From positions 767,188 through 831,187 of the forward strand of contig NZ_JAASRW010000003.1 in NCBI RefSeq assembly GCF_011761355.1: DNA of 64,000 bases. Direction: 5' to 3'. A model generated the notes under the pieces. It had not been told where the DNA came from, did no database searches, and saw only the letters and a program-made list of their open reading frames with translations. Below are positions 42,185 through 51,915 of this stretch, piece by piece. The translations under genes and the position numbers were made by a program. Position 1 is the stretch's first letter, and each line of letters starts with the position of its first letter. The DNA is from Paenibacillus lupini (GTDB lineage: Bacteria > Bacillota > Bacilli > Paenibacillales > Paenibacillaceae).

Positions 42185-42375
42185 GCTAGATTGGATTCTG
42201 TACAGCGAAATGGCCTCCATTATATTGTAGGAGGCAGCTAGATTGGATTCCATGCAGTGAAATTCAGTACCTAGGAGCCTGCTGCAGCATTACTTGTCAA
42301 ATTGACTGTATGAATTCCAACGTACCTTTACCACAATGGATTTGCGGCAGATTAGATTGGATGAATTCCAATCTA
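42185..42375. repeat. TAGATTGGA intergenic repeat cluster
   Basis: The word TAGATTGGATTC opens two similar blocks (42187 and 42239) of about 30 bases, and a third copy forms a perfect palindrome TAGATTGGA-N5-TCCAATCTA (42353-42375). They fill the gap between the trx terminator and the methyltransferase gene. Nothing else is visible in this stretch. Confidence 0.7.
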
Positions 42376-42412
42376 GCATACGTCGGTTTGCCCGATTTGG
42401 GCAATTACTGTT

Positions 42413-43162
42413 CTACAGCCTAGCTGTAATCACAAAACGTGCAGCATTGGTTTTGATTCCTTTATTAGTTTGATTCTCTAAAACAAATTGATAAAGGATG
42501 CGATAGTCGTGCTCGTTTTCTCCGAAGCTAGGAATAATAGGCGTGTGCGTCAACAGGAAAACCAAGTCTTCAACGGTTTGATAATATTCCGTAACGTCGA
42601 AATCAAACGACTGTATATCTGTAAAGCCAGCTTCCTTTAGTTCTGTCAAGTACTGCTCCCTAAGTTTGCCTGCTGTAGTTCCCCAAGCTTGCCCTCTTCC
42701 GAAAGCTTCTTTGAGGTTCAACTTATCATCCTCGCTGACTTGCTGTGTAATGAAGATGCCGCCTTTAACTAACACTTTAGCAGCTTCCTTGGCGCTGAAA
42801 TTCGAATGTCTGCAAGTGATCATATCAAAGAATTCCCTTGGGAAGTCGAGTTTCTCAGCATCCATTTGCAGAAAACGAACATTAGATTTGCCTGACCGAT
42901 TGGCATTTTCGATGGCTGTTCTAATCATTTGCTCAGATCGATCAATTCCCGTTAGCAGCAGTACTGAATCAGCAATCGGCAATATCGATTCGCCACCGCC
43001 AGTTCCGATATCAAGCAAAAGATCCGACGTCTTGCTTCGTGTTATCACTTCTTTGGCGAAATTCCATTGCAAACCCTCTGAGATACATTTCACATGGCTG
43101 AAATCCCAACCGTTCATCTTGCCAACCTTATCATAAAATTGTTTGTATTCGATCTCGTTCAT
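42413..43162 (-). CDS. class I SAM-dependent methyltransferase
   Basis: A 249-residue methyltransferase with SAM motif LLLDIGTGGGESILPIAD near residues 46-63, followed by LTGIDRSEQMIRTA and a FDMITCRHSNFSAKEAAKVL segment. It resembles UbiE/YafE-like small-molecule methyltransferases. Substrate unknown. It stands alone on the minus strand with a repeat-rich region on both sides. Confidence 0.85.
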   Translation of the reverse strand: MNEIEYKQFYDKVGKMNGWDFSHVKCISEGLQWNFAKEVITRSKTSDLLLDIGTGGGESILPIADSVLLLTGIDRSEQMIRTAIENANRSGKSNVRFLQMDAEKLDFPREFFDMITCRHSNFSAKEAAKVLVKGGIFITQQVSEDDKLNLKEAFGRGQAWGTTAGKLREQYLTELKEAGFTDIQSFDFDVTEYYQTVEDLVFLLTHTPIIPSFGENEHDYRILYQFVLENQTNKGIKTNAARFVITARL

Positions 43163-43442
43163 TGATGATCACCCACTACCTACTATAGCTACAAAGATTA
43201 ACGTAATGCGAGATAAAGTTTAGATATAACTAAATGGACTGACTGTATTCTATAATGCAAAAATACATGTCATTTTCTCGATTCACGAGATCATCAAAAT
43301 GCGAAAGTACAGGATGATCCCTCCTAATCGTTCCGCCCAGGTTAATTCCGTAGGATTTACCTGCATTTTTACATCAGGAATGGCTAGAACATACATGTAG
43401 TGCTTATTTACCTGCACTTTGGCATTTCAATGACAAATCAAT
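43163..43442. other. gene-free spacer with TTTACCTGCA repeats
   Basis: No gene was found. ATTTACCTGCATTTTT (43355-43370) recurs as ATTTACCTGCACTTTG (43406-43421). The upstream region of the methyltransferase gene lies at its left edge. Confidence 0.55.
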
Positions 43443-43480
43443 AAAAGAAAAACAAACAAGGCTGCCCTTAGGGCAGCCCT
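43443..43480 (-). terminator. terminator of the sugar ABC operon
   Basis: GGCTGCCC/GGGCAGCC perfect stem with a 3-base loop (43460-43478). On the minus strand a U-rich stretch follows (A-rich 43443-43459). Confidence 0.88.
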
Positions 43481-43502
43481 GCCGTGTTATCAGAATCTTA
43501 TC

Positions 43503-45071
43503 TTATTTCAATCCTTTTTGCGTCAGGAACGCATCCCACTGCTTCGCAACCTCTTGGTCTACCTTCTCAGCACCGGATGCTTTCAGCTTGGATACGTACT
43601 CGGGAAGTACTTTGTTTGGATCAACCGCACCAGTCTCGAGCGCTGTTTCATATTCGTTTTTCACGGCGTTGATATTGGCGATTTCCGCTTTTACACTTTC
43701 TTCATTCACAGTAAATCCGCTGCTCGCAAGTACAACGGCATTATCGTTTAATTCAATCGTTTTTTGCCAAGTGTCCGCTGCTTGCCCTGGTTTCAGATAC
43801 GCATTAAATTGGTTGCCGAATACCCAGTCTCCGTTAGGAGTATAGCCGGAGCCTTCAATTGGTTCAATAAAGGTATCGTCGACTTTCTTGTAGTGCGTGC
43901 CTTCGATTCCGTTACAAATCAAATTGTATAAATATTTATCGGTATTCAGAAGATTAATAAGCATCAGAGCACGTTCAGGGTTCTTTGAGCTTTTATTAAC
44001 AACATGCATAGCGCTTGCAATACCTGTGAAATAGCTGTCGGAGATCGGAACGTATACGACATCATTGCCGCCGTTGATCGCTTTTTCGCCAATCTCGCCA
44101 CCTGGTTTAGAAGTGAACTCGATGGATACGGCAACATTTCCTTTTGCTTTCAGATCATTAATGTTCTGCAGGACAGGAGCATCCTGATTGATATAACCAT
44201 TCTCGTACCATTCATGAAGCTTTTGGAAATAAGGAAGGCGATCATTCGCTGTGTTCAGGAATGTAGATAACGTATAGGCTGGATCATCCTTCATATAGAA
44301 CACAGGAGAGCCGTCTGTACCAACTGCTTTTGGATCAATGTACATGCCACGGGAGTTTTGAGCCAATCCGAGTGGAACTACATCTGGTTCGTTCTCTTTC
44401 AAAGTTTTAAGGAAAGGCTCGATGTCACTGTAGCTATGAATAGTGGAGACGTCCAGGCTGTATTTATCGATAAAGCGTTTTTGGATAATCAAGCTTTTCT
44501 GCTTAGCAGCTACTTGGTAGATTGGGAAGCCGTATACTTTGCCGTCTGCAGCAAGCATATCAGGCCAGAATTTATCTGGAATATTCGCGCGAGCCTCCGG
44601 CGCATATTTGGCGATCATGTCATCGGTCAGCTCAAGATAAGCACCGCGGTCAATGTATGGCTGATAGTTGCCGAGCCAGCCTTTGGAGCTCCATGCAATA
44701 TCGAAATTCTCGTTAGCAGCGAGCATGGCATTTAGCTTCGGCTCGTATTCATCAAATGTGAGCGGTTTCAGTTCAACGGTCGCATTGATTTTTTCCTGCA
44801 AATATTTATTGATCTCTTCATTGACCAGCTTCTGGTCTGGACCTGGGTCGGCTGCAACGGGATAGATGAACGTAAGCTTAACGGGATCCAAAGCCGGTTC
44901 GGTCGATTCAGCAGGCGCATCGCTGGCAGCAGTAGTAGGTTCTGTAGTAGGTGCAGGCGTTGCATTATTGTTCCCGTTGTTATTGCTGGAGCAAGCAGCG
45001 AGAATGACAAACAATAAGGTGACAGACAGAAGTTTGGCGATCAATCGATTCTTTTTGTTGTTGTTCACCAT
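43503..45071 (-). CDS. carbohydrate ABC transporter substrate-binding lipoprotein (LplA-like)
   Basis: A 522-residue exported lipoprotein, lipobox ILAACSS (Cys near residue 27), a Thr/Ala/Glu-rich linker, then a type-1 solute-binding fold of the long LplA/LipO class. It contains the family stretch MLAANENFDIAWSSKGWLGN near residue 113 and PERALMLINLLNTDKYLYNL near residue 360. It delivers oligosaccharides to the two permeases encoded just upstream on the same strand. The gene ends at a strong terminator, so the operon order is permease-permease-binding protein. No ATPase gene is present, as usual when a shared MsmX-type ATPase is used. Confidence 0.92.
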   Translation of the reverse strand: MVNNNKKNRLIAKLLSVTLLFVILAACSSNNNGNNNATPAPTTEPTTAASDAPAESTEPALDPVKLTFIYPVAADPGPDQKLVNEEINKYLQEKINATVELKPLTFDEYEPKLNAMLAANENFDIAWSSKGWLGNYQPYIDRGAYLELTDDMIAKYAPEARANIPDKFWPDMLAADGKVYGFPIYQVAAKQKSLIIQKRFIDKYSLDVSTIHSYSDIEPFLKTLKENEPDVVPLGLAQNSRGMYIDPKAVGTDGSPVFYMKDDPAYTLSTFLNTANDRLPYFQKLHEWYENGYINQDAPVLQNINDLKAKGNVAVSIEFTSKPGGEIGEKAINGGNDVVYVPISDSYFTGIASAMHVVNKSSKNPERALMLINLLNTDKYLYNLICNGIEGTHYKKVDDTFIEPIEGSGYTPNGDWVFGNQFNAYLKPGQAADTWQKTIELNDNAVVLASSGFTVNEESVKAEIANINAVKNEYETALETGAVDPNKVLPEYVSKLKASGAEKVDQEVAKQWDAFLTQKGLK

Positions 45072-45198
45072 GAACCCTCCAATTATAGTTCCTAATTTAG
45101 TATTACTACACTTCTTGAAGCAAACCTGCTAAAGCCAAGCAAAACAAGCAAAATGTCCAGACCACCTCCTAAAAAGAATGATGACATCACTCAATTAG

Positions 45199-46077
45199 TT
45201 ATCCCTTGAGGGAGCCCACCGTTAACCCCTTTACAAAGTACTTCTGGAAGAAAGGGAAGATGAACAGCATCGGTCCGCTCGCAACAATCGCCATGGCCAT
45301 CCGGACGGTCAAGGTTGGGAACTGTGCAAATTTGAGCTTATCTGCCACTTCAGCCATCGGCGAATTTGCAAGAAACTCGGCCTGCGATAAGATCCGTACT
45401 AGCAGCAGCTGAAGCGGAACGTATTTATCGTTGTCGATAAAGAGCAGCGCGTAGAACCATTCGTTCCAGTAGCCAAAGGCGATGAACAGGCCAAGAGTTG
45501 CAAGAGCAGGTGTGGAGAGCGGTAATATGATTTGGAAAAAGATTCGATACTCCTTCGCGCCATCTACCTTCGCCGATTCGATAATTTCCTTAGATATTTT
45601 ATCGAGGAAGCCTTTCATAATCATGATGTTGAACGGACTCATCACGGTAGGAATGATGAGAGCGGCGAGTGAATTTTTCAAATGCAGGTACTGAGTCATC
45701 AGAATGTAGAACGGGATTAACCCCCCGTTGAACAGCATTGTGAAGAAGACATAAAACGTCAGCGGCCGCTGATAGCGGAAATCACTCCGGGAAATCGGGT
45801 AAGCAATTAATGCAGTCATGAAGAGCGACAACAAGGTGCCAACAATGGTGATCGTAATTGTCACTCCGTAGCCCCGCAGCAGGGATTCGGGCTTCTCGAA
45901 TACAATGCGGTAAGCCTCCAGGCTCCATTCTTTAGGGATAAACTGATAGCCGAAATCGTGAAGGCTGTTCTCCGAAGTGAGCGAGATGGCGACCACAAGA
46001 ACAAAGGGCATAGCGATCAGGAAACAGACGATAATGAAATACAGATTAATGATAGAATCAGCGAATTTAAGCTTCAT
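45199..46077 (-). CDS. carbohydrate ABC transporter permease (LplC-like)
   Basis: A 292-residue permease with six membrane segments and the EAA loop DKISKEIIESAKVDGAKEYRIFFQIILP (in part) near residue 170, in which the Gly is preceded by Asp as in CUT1 permeases. Sequence and length fit LplC/YtcP. It pairs with the adjacent LplB-like permease and the binding protein downstream. The gap to the next gene is 127 bases and contains no terminator. Confidence 0.92.
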   Translation of the reverse strand: MKLKFADSIINLYFIIVCFLIAMPFVLVVAISLTSENSLHDFGYQFIPKEWSLEAYRIVFEKPESLLRGYGVTITITIVGTLLSLFMTALIAYPISRSDFRYQRPLTFYVFFTMLFNGGLIPFYILMTQYLHLKNSLAALIIPTVMSPFNIMIMKGFLDKISKEIIESAKVDGAKEYRIFFQIILPLSTPALATLGLFIAFGYWNEWFYALLFIDNDKYVPLQLLLVRILSQAEFLANSPMAEVADKLKFAQFPTLTVRMAMAIVASGPMLFIFPFFQKYFVKGLTVGSLKG

Positions 46078-46096
46078 GGGCAGATGGCCTCCTCAG

Positions 46097-47128
46097 TCAG
46101 AAAAGCGCATTGTCTTTGTCAATGCGGCGTACAATCAAGTTGGCAGATACGACGGTTATAAGTCCTACTACAGATTGCAGGAACCCAACGGCAGCAGCGG
46201 AGTTAATATCTCCAAGCTTCGTCAAGGCACGGTAGACGTAGGTGTCGATAATATCAGTGGTCGGGAAGTTTGGCCCAACGTTATTCGGAACGAAGTAATG
46301 CAGCCCGAAGTCCCCTCTGAAAATATTGCCGAGACCAAGAATAAACAAGATGATGATAAGCGGCTTCAGAAGCGGGAGTGTTATACGGGTCATCATCTGT
46401 ACACGGGAAGCACCGTCCAGCCTTGCAGCTTCATAATAATCGGTGCTGATCCCCGTAATGCCGGCATAATAGACAAGAGTGGAGAAGCCGACGCCTTTCC
46501 AAAGCGCAACAAGCGGCAGGATGAACAACCATGGTGTTGTTTCCAAATACCAGTTATGCGTCTTTAGACCAAAGAAAGTAAGAACCGTATTCAGATATCC
46601 GTTCTGGAAGTCCAGAAAGGCGCTGCCGATATAGCCGACCAGTACCATGGAGATGAAGTAGGGAAGGAACAAGGTAGTCTGGTACACTTTTACCAGCTTT
46701 CCGCTAAGCTCATTGAGCAGCAGGGCCAGCAAGAGAGAGACGGCCATCGTGAGTAGAATATAAGTAAAGTTGTAGAGAAGCGTGTTGCGAATAATTCGGA
46801 AAGCATCCTGCGCCTTGAATAGAAACTCGAAGTTTTGAAGACCAACCCATTTGCTGCCGAATATCCCCTGATCATATCGGAAATATTTGAAGGCCAGGAT
46901 TAACCCGACCATGGGCATGTAAGCAATAACTAATTTGAATAAGATGCCGGGCAGAGCAAGCAAGAGCAGCTCGCGGTTTCGGCGGATATGCCAGAACTCC
47001 TTGGCAAGCCAGTTTTTTTGTTTGGGCTTCTTAAGGCTAGTAGGCGTTTCCGGACCGCTGGGAACACCGGCAGACGGGACGTTGGACAAGTGCATCTCCT
47101 CCATTCTTTGCTGAGTCCAGCATGCCAT
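46097..47128 (-). CDS. carbohydrate ABC transporter permease (LplB-like)
   Basis: A permease of up to 343 residues with a long cytoplasmic N-terminus and six membrane segments; the EAA loop has YYEAARLDGASRVQMMTRIT near residue 240. It matches LplB/YteP. The start is uncertain: ATG 47128 has no Shine-Dalgarno, whereas GGAGGAG at about 47096-47102 would favour TTG 47089. It is the first gene of the transporter operon. The gap to the next gene is 19 bases. Confidence 0.9.
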   Translation of the reverse strand: MACWTQQRMEEMHLSNVPSAGVPSGPETPTSLKKPKQKNWLAKEFWHIRRNRELLLLALPGILFKLVIAYMPMVGLILAFKYFRYDQGIFGSKWVGLQNFEFLFKAQDAFRIIRNTLLYNFTYILLTMAVSLLLALLLNELSGKLVKVYQTTLFLPYFISMVLVGYIGSAFLDFQNGYLNTVLTFFGLKTHNWYLETTPWLFILPLVALWKGVGFSTLVYYAGITGISTDYYEAARLDGASRVQMMTRITLPLLKPLIIILFILGLGNIFRGDFGLHYFVPNNVGPNFPTTDIIDTYVYRALTKLGDINSAAAVGFLQSVVGLITVVSANLIVRRIDKDNALF

Positions 47129-47225
47129 GACCGTGATTGTAAGAGATAGAGTTCAATCATTGAAAAGCTGTAGAAGTGAGGTGTACTTATTGCGAATTAC
47201 TGTTTATTACAGGTTTGCGGCATAC

Positions 47226-47264
47226 AAAAACCGCCTGCTTCCTTGGTAGGATAGCAGGCGGTTT
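47226..47264 (-). terminator. terminator of the AraC sensor-regulator gene
   Basis: AAACCGCCTGCT (from 47228) pairs with AGCAGGCGGTTT (to 47264), with a U run on the minus strand. It separates the regulator gene from the permease operon. Confidence 0.9.
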
Positions 47265-47267
47265 GGC

Positions 47268-49583
47268 CTAAGATATCGATTTCTTGATCCGGAATTCCTT
47301 TGGCGTGCTGCCGAACTTGCTTTTGAATAAGCGGAAAAAGTAGCTTTGATTGCCGTAGCCAACCTTCTCCATGATCTCCATGATTGTACTGTCCTCCTTA
47401 AGCAGCAGGTCTTGCGCTCTGCTCAAGCGAACATCATTCAGATATTCGGTAATCGTTAATCCGCAGCTGTCTTTGAACAGCTTACCAACATAAGCGGAGC
47501 TTAATTTGACCGTTGCGGCAATGGACTGCTGATTGAGATTGTAGTCGGCGTATTTTTGCCAGATAAGCTCTTTGACGGTCTCGATAATCATCTCATTACG
47601 CTCCATACTGGAGGGTTTTGCTTCTTCACAGATGGCTGTGCAAAGAGATAAGAAAGCCATATGCAGCTCGTCGAGTGTGTAGTAGTCCTGTGGCAGGAGC
47701 GGGATACGCTCGACATCCATCGAAAGGTGGGTGATCCGGTTGCTCGTAATATCGGCCGCTGCATTTTTGATAATCCACGCCATATCCGATATCGCCCTTC
47801 TCATATCCTCAAGCTGCAGCTTTGCTAGAATGTCGAATGCCCGCTCAAGCTCACTTCCAGCATCGGTTAGCTTCCCTTTCCTGATGGCTTCCGATAACTT
47901 CTTCTCAACATCATCAGGCAGAGATTTCTGCTTGTTATCCAGATTTGTACGTATATTCTGGGCTTCTATAGTGGCTTGATAACCCATCAGTATACTGTAT
48001 TGGCTAAGCTGGTAGGACTGATAATAGCTGGAAGACAGCTGGTTAAGCTGCCCCGTGCTGTCGCTGATGCCGCATGTAAGAGAGAGGGAATAGTAGCGGT
48101 CGAGAACTTGCTGAACGTCTGCTATTAAAGGCTTAATGACCGCTATATCAAGTGGCATGCCGGATAGGATAAAAGTAAAATGATCCTGCTGCATGTCGAT
48201 GATCTCACAGCCGAAAGTCTGGGACATGATTTCTTTTGTAATATTCGTAATGGCAAAGCTGTGCAGCTTCTTCATCTCTGGAGATGTTCTTCGCTCATAC
48301 TCATCGTAGCGGTCAAGCCGAAGGGTACACACCATATAAGGACCGCTTGGGGCAAGCTGCAGCTCATGCTTCATAATTAACTGCCGCATATCCATCTCCG
48401 AAAGGCTCCTGCTGTCGGTCAGAAATTTACGGATATAATATTTACGTACAATCTGCTCGGAGCTGATCTCCTGCAGCTGTCCGGATAACTGCTCATAAAC
48501 ATCACTCATTGCATCCAGCTCGCTGCGTGATCTGGGGGAAGGCTCCTGAATGTTCCGCATATGCGGCAGGATTCGCTTCATCATCGTTTCAATGGGGCCA
48601 TAAAGCTTATAGCTCAGCCAGATGGAGATCCCGATGGAAATAAGGATAAAAGCGCCGGTAAGCATCAAATTCCGTGTACGCATATCCGAGACGGCTTGCA
48701 TTAATTGCTTGTAAGGCTGCATGTAAAGAATGGTCCAGTCACCAATACCACGAAGATAAGTCACCATAACCTTCTGCCCTCCGGCCTTGCCAATAACAAA
48801 ACCGGATTCGCTTGGTTCCCCTGCGTTATCATTACGAATCAATCGCCCGATATCCTCCTGATTGAAAGTCTGGGAGGAATCACCGCTTTCGAACAATTGG
48901 CCGCTGGATGTCTGAATCAGAATGTCCCCGGTATTCCCATTACCGGTACCATTCAGCTTGCTAAGACTCTCGAATACCCAGTCAGGCTTGATGAATAAAA
49001 TAATCGCCGATTGATCCGGGGTAAAAGGCCGATACGTATCTGTCACGATAAAAGCAAAGGCGTCAATGCCATTGGAGTTACTAAAGCTGAACGGGATGAG
49101 TCTGGATGCGGGCAAGCTGTCATTGGTATGCAGCAGCCATTGAAGAATGCTGCTTTTCGTCGTACCGCCATCTACAAGAAAGTCGCTGGAGGATCCATAA
49201 AGCTCTCCTGATGTCGCATTATAAACAGACATCATGTGCAGGAAAGAAGAGCTTTCGAGCATATTGTACATCTGCTGATAGCCGCGAATATAATCCATTT
49301 TGGGAAGACTGCTGCTAAACATGAGAGGGATCAAGGCATTATCCCGATAGGCGAAAGAGGATAGATGCACAATAATTTCATTCATATAAGAAAGGTTGTA
49401 TTGCGTCTGAGTAAGGACCTTTAAGTTCGCTTCCTCTTGGACATTCTTAACCGACCTCTCCAGCAAGTAGGTGTTAACGGCGGATAAGCCCGTGAGGATA
49501 AGAGCCATGGTCAGCATGATTGAGAATAATACACGTTTAAAATATTTCTTGGATGTAAAGTAGCCGTATGCCTTCATGAGCAT
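47268..49583 (-). CDS. membrane-bound AraC family sensor-regulator (YtdP/YesS-like)
   Basis: A 771-residue one-component regulator: N-terminal membrane segment (about residues 18-38), extracellular sensing region (about 40-300), second membrane segment (about 305-325), a cytoplasmic linker, and a C-terminal AraC domain whose second helix-turn-helix reads STIMEIMEKVGYGNQSYFFR, ending FKSKFGSTPKEFRI. Such proteins sense an extracellular sugar and regulate adjacent ABC importers. A perfect cre match 38 bases upstream suggests that glucose represses it. The start has AAAGGAG. Its terminator separates it from the ABC operon in the same direction. Confidence 0.92.
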   Translation of the reverse strand: MLMKAYGYFTSKKYFKRVLFSIMLTMALILTGLSAVNTYLLERSVKNVQEEANLKVLTQTQYNLSYMNEIIVHLSSFAYRDNALIPLMFSSSLPKMDYIRGYQQMYNMLESSSFLHMMSVYNATSGELYGSSSDFLVDGGTTKSSILQWLLHTNDSLPASRLIPFSFSNSNGIDAFAFIVTDTYRPFTPDQSAIILFIKPDWVFESLSKLNGTGNGNTGDILIQTSSGQLFESGDSSQTFNQEDIGRLIRNDNAGEPSESGFVIGKAGGQKVMVTYLRGIGDWTILYMQPYKQLMQAVSDMRTRNLMLTGAFILISIGISIWLSYKLYGPIETMMKRILPHMRNIQEPSPRSRSELDAMSDVYEQLSGQLQEISSEQIVRKYYIRKFLTDSRSLSEMDMRQLIMKHELQLAPSGPYMVCTLRLDRYDEYERRTSPEMKKLHSFAITNITKEIMSQTFGCEIIDMQQDHFTFILSGMPLDIAVIKPLIADVQQVLDRYYSLSLTCGISDSTGQLNQLSSSYYQSYQLSQYSILMGYQATIEAQNIRTNLDNKQKSLPDDVEKKLSEAIRKGKLTDAGSELERAFDILAKLQLEDMRRAISDMAWIIKNAAADITSNRITHLSMDVERIPLLPQDYYTLDELHMAFLSLCTAICEEAKPSSMERNEMIIETVKELIWQKYADYNLNQQSIAATVKLSSAYVGKLFKDSCGLTITEYLNDVRLSRAQDLLLKEDSTIMEIMEKVGYGNQSYFFRLFKSKFGSTPKEFRIKKSIS

Positions 49584-49620
49584 CCTACTCCTTTATCAAG
49601 CATGAGGTCTATATTATAGT

Positions 49621-49634
49621 TGTAAACGCTATCA
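49621..49634. promoter_or_regulatory. cre (CcpA) site upstream of the sensor-regulator gene
   Basis: TGTAAACGCTATCA fits the cre consensus TGWAANCGNTNWCA at every position. It lies 38 bases upstream of the minus-strand regulator start and 149 bases upstream of the beta-helix gene on the plus strand, so it could repress either. Confidence 0.75.
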
Positions 49635-49782
49635 ATTTCTTATGCAAGGGTTATTTTAGCTAAAATCACCTTATAAACTGCAGATACCGGGATCGTACGC
49701 TTTTTAGCATATTGTGCAGTTTACAGCCTTTCCGTACATATGGCAGTGTGGAGCTAAACGATGATCATAAGGCGGTGCAGGA

Positions 49783-51870
49783 ATGCAGGGAATACAAGTA
49801 CTCTATGTTAGTCCGTCAGCAGGTATGAACGGTAATGGCAGTAAGGAACAGCCTTTCCGAAGTATACGCGAAGCGCAAATGGCCGTTAGAACGATGATCG
49901 CAAGCGGCGTGACAGGAGGGATAACCGTCATTGTCGGAGGGGGTACCTATACCCTTAATGAACCACTTCGCTTCGGCTGTGAGGATTCGGATGCAAAGAA
50001 CTGTCCTGTTATCTACCGCAATGCAGAAGGCGAAACACCTGTACTGGTCGGCGGGATGTTCTTGACGGAGTGGGAGCCTTACAGGGATGGCATATGGACG
50101 GCGCATGTTCCGCAGGGAGTAAGATTCCAAACCTTGTATGTAGATGGGGAGCGTGTCGCGAAAGCCAGAATGCCGGCAACCGGCTATTATCATTCGCTTT
50201 CCATTGATGGTGATGGACGGGAAGGTATTGGTTATCGAGAGGGTGAGTTTCCGAAAGGGCTAGCTGCAGAGGGGATTCAAGCCTATATTTGGCCGGGCAG
50301 CGGGGAAGCGAATTGGTTTGCCGAGACGATTCCGGTTGCTGTTATTGATGATGTTGAACATAAAATTATGTTTAAGAGACCAAGCTGCTGGGGAATTGGA
50401 GAAGGCTCACGTTATTATTTGCAAGGATCGCTTACGTTCCTGCGGGAATCTGGTCAGTTTCATCTGGATGAAAAGACTGGTGTACTCTACTATCGTCCGC
50501 GAAGCGGGACTCCACTTGACCAACGCGTGGTGGCGCCTTTAATGACCAGGCTGCTAGATATTCAAGGGGATAGTGAGGAGCAAGGAGTATCGGGGCTGAC
50601 CATTACAGGATTAACGCTTAAATGCAGTGATTTCTATGAAGATTTCCGGATGATGAGAGAAGAACCAGGTATGGATAACGCCGAACCGGATGAGAATCGG
50701 AACGGTATTGTCTATATGCGTATTGTTCGCAGCATTGAGCTCTCGCATTGTGTCATTCGGGAGTCGGGTACTTGCGGCATTTACTTGGATCGTTGTGCAG
50801 AAGAGGTTAGGTTAGTTGGCAATCGAATTGAGCGAGTTGGCCATACTGGGATTTACGCCTCGGGTTACGCTCCTGGTGAAGGGGATTTTCAGGACTCTAT
50901 AGCTCCCAATCAAAATAAAGGTCATCTCATTACGGATAATGTGATTACCTGTGGGGGAGAGCTCGTTGGCCATGGCAGCGGAATCGTCCTTTACCAAAGT
51001 GGAGATTGTGATATCGCCCATAATCAGATATCGAATATGCCTCGGTACGGCATTTCGATGAAAGGACTACGTTATCAGGTGATGCCCGCCAAGCTGTGGG
51101 AGACTCCGGTTACGTGGGAGAACCATGCTTCCTTTCTTTTTACCCGCAATAACCGTATTCGGCATAATGATCTATCCAACGTTATGACGGACAGTCAGGA
51201 TGGCGGGATGATCGAATCCTGGGGAATCGGCCGAGGTAATCAGATTCACGGGAACCATCTGCATCACAGCGGTATTCATTTCTCCTTTGGCTTTGGCATT
51301 TACCTTGATGACGCCTCCAATGATGTAGAGGTTACTCACAATGTACTTGATCATTTGTACCAGACGGGGGAAGGCAAGCTGTGGATGGCGATTTTCTCGA
51401 AAGGGATCGGGAACCGAATTATCAACAATTTAATCACAAATAATGAATCGGAATGTGCCATTGGCACGCAAGAGATGGTTGGCGAGAGCAACCGGGATAT
51501 TATAATTGAGTCAAATATCGTATCCAACTCAGGAAATATGTACTGCCATGTCAATTGGAGCGAGGAGCGACTGGCATTTGCCGATCGTAATTTGTATTGG
51601 CGCGGCGGCGAAGCACCAATCGTATCAGGTGAACTGCCTGCACCATCAATTGGAGTAAGCAAAGTCTGGGGTAAGTTGTATGCCTGGGAGTCATGGCGGG
51701 AACTGCAGGATGGGAAGTTTGATGCACAGACGATACTTGCACCTATAGGTTTCGTGGATGAGGCGAATGGTGATTATCGATTAGTGGCGGAGTCACCAGC
51801 TTACACGCTTGGGTGGAAGGATATTGATTTTTCGAAGTTTGGTCCACGGATGAAACCTGATGCCGAATAG
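49783..51870 (+). CDS. right-handed beta-helix (pectate-lyase-like) protein
   Basis: A 695-residue protein without a signal peptide. It opens VLYVSPSAGMNGNGSKEQPFRSI, a common start of right-handed beta-helix enzymes, and later has repeated turns such as GIYASGYAPG, HGSGIVLYQSGDCDIAHNQIS and DVEVTHNVLDHLYQTG. The family includes polysaccharide lyases and glycosidases such as alpha-galactosidases. The lack of a signal peptide suggests action inside the cell on imported oligosaccharides, consistent with the divergent sugar ABC locus and its sensor. The Shine-Dalgarno is weak (AAGGCGG). The specific substrate is unknown. Confidence 0.85.
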   Translation: MQGIQVLYVSPSAGMNGNGSKEQPFRSIREAQMAVRTMIASGVTGGITVIVGGGTYTLNEPLRFGCEDSDAKNCPVIYRNAEGETPVLVGGMFLTEWEPYRDGIWTAHVPQGVRFQTLYVDGERVAKARMPATGYYHSLSIDGDGREGIGYREGEFPKGLAAEGIQAYIWPGSGEANWFAETIPVAVIDDVEHKIMFKRPSCWGIGEGSRYYLQGSLTFLRESGQFHLDEKTGVLYYRPRSGTPLDQRVVAPLMTRLLDIQGDSEEQGVSGLTITGLTLKCSDFYEDFRMMREEPGMDNAEPDENRNGIVYMRIVRSIELSHCVIRESGTCGIYLDRCAEEVRLVGNRIERVGHTGIYASGYAPGEGDFQDSIAPNQNKGHLITDNVITCGGELVGHGSGIVLYQSGDCDIAHNQISNMPRYGISMKGLRYQVMPAKLWETPVTWENHASFLFTRNNRIRHNDLSNVMTDSQDGGMIESWGIGRGNQIHGNHLHHSGIHFSFGFGIYLDDASNDVEVTHNVLDHLYQTGEGKLWMAIFSKGIGNRIINNLITNNESECAIGTQEMVGESNRDIIIESNIVSNSGNMYCHVNWSEERLAFADRNLYWRGGEAPIVSGELPAPSIGVSKVWGKLYAWESWRELQDGKFDAQTILAPIGFVDEANGDYRLVAESPAYTLGWKDIDFSKFGPRMKPDAE

Positions 51871-51915
51871 CAAGGTATTAGTCTAGAACACTAATCTGGC
51901 TAAGGGGTTGAAAGT

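Noticed and set aside
43503-45071. Minus-strand binding protein taken as an intact system lacking an ATPase (broken operon)
   Set aside because: Loss of the ATPase gene is normal for CUT1 importers of Bacillota that share MsmX, so this is not evidence of decay.
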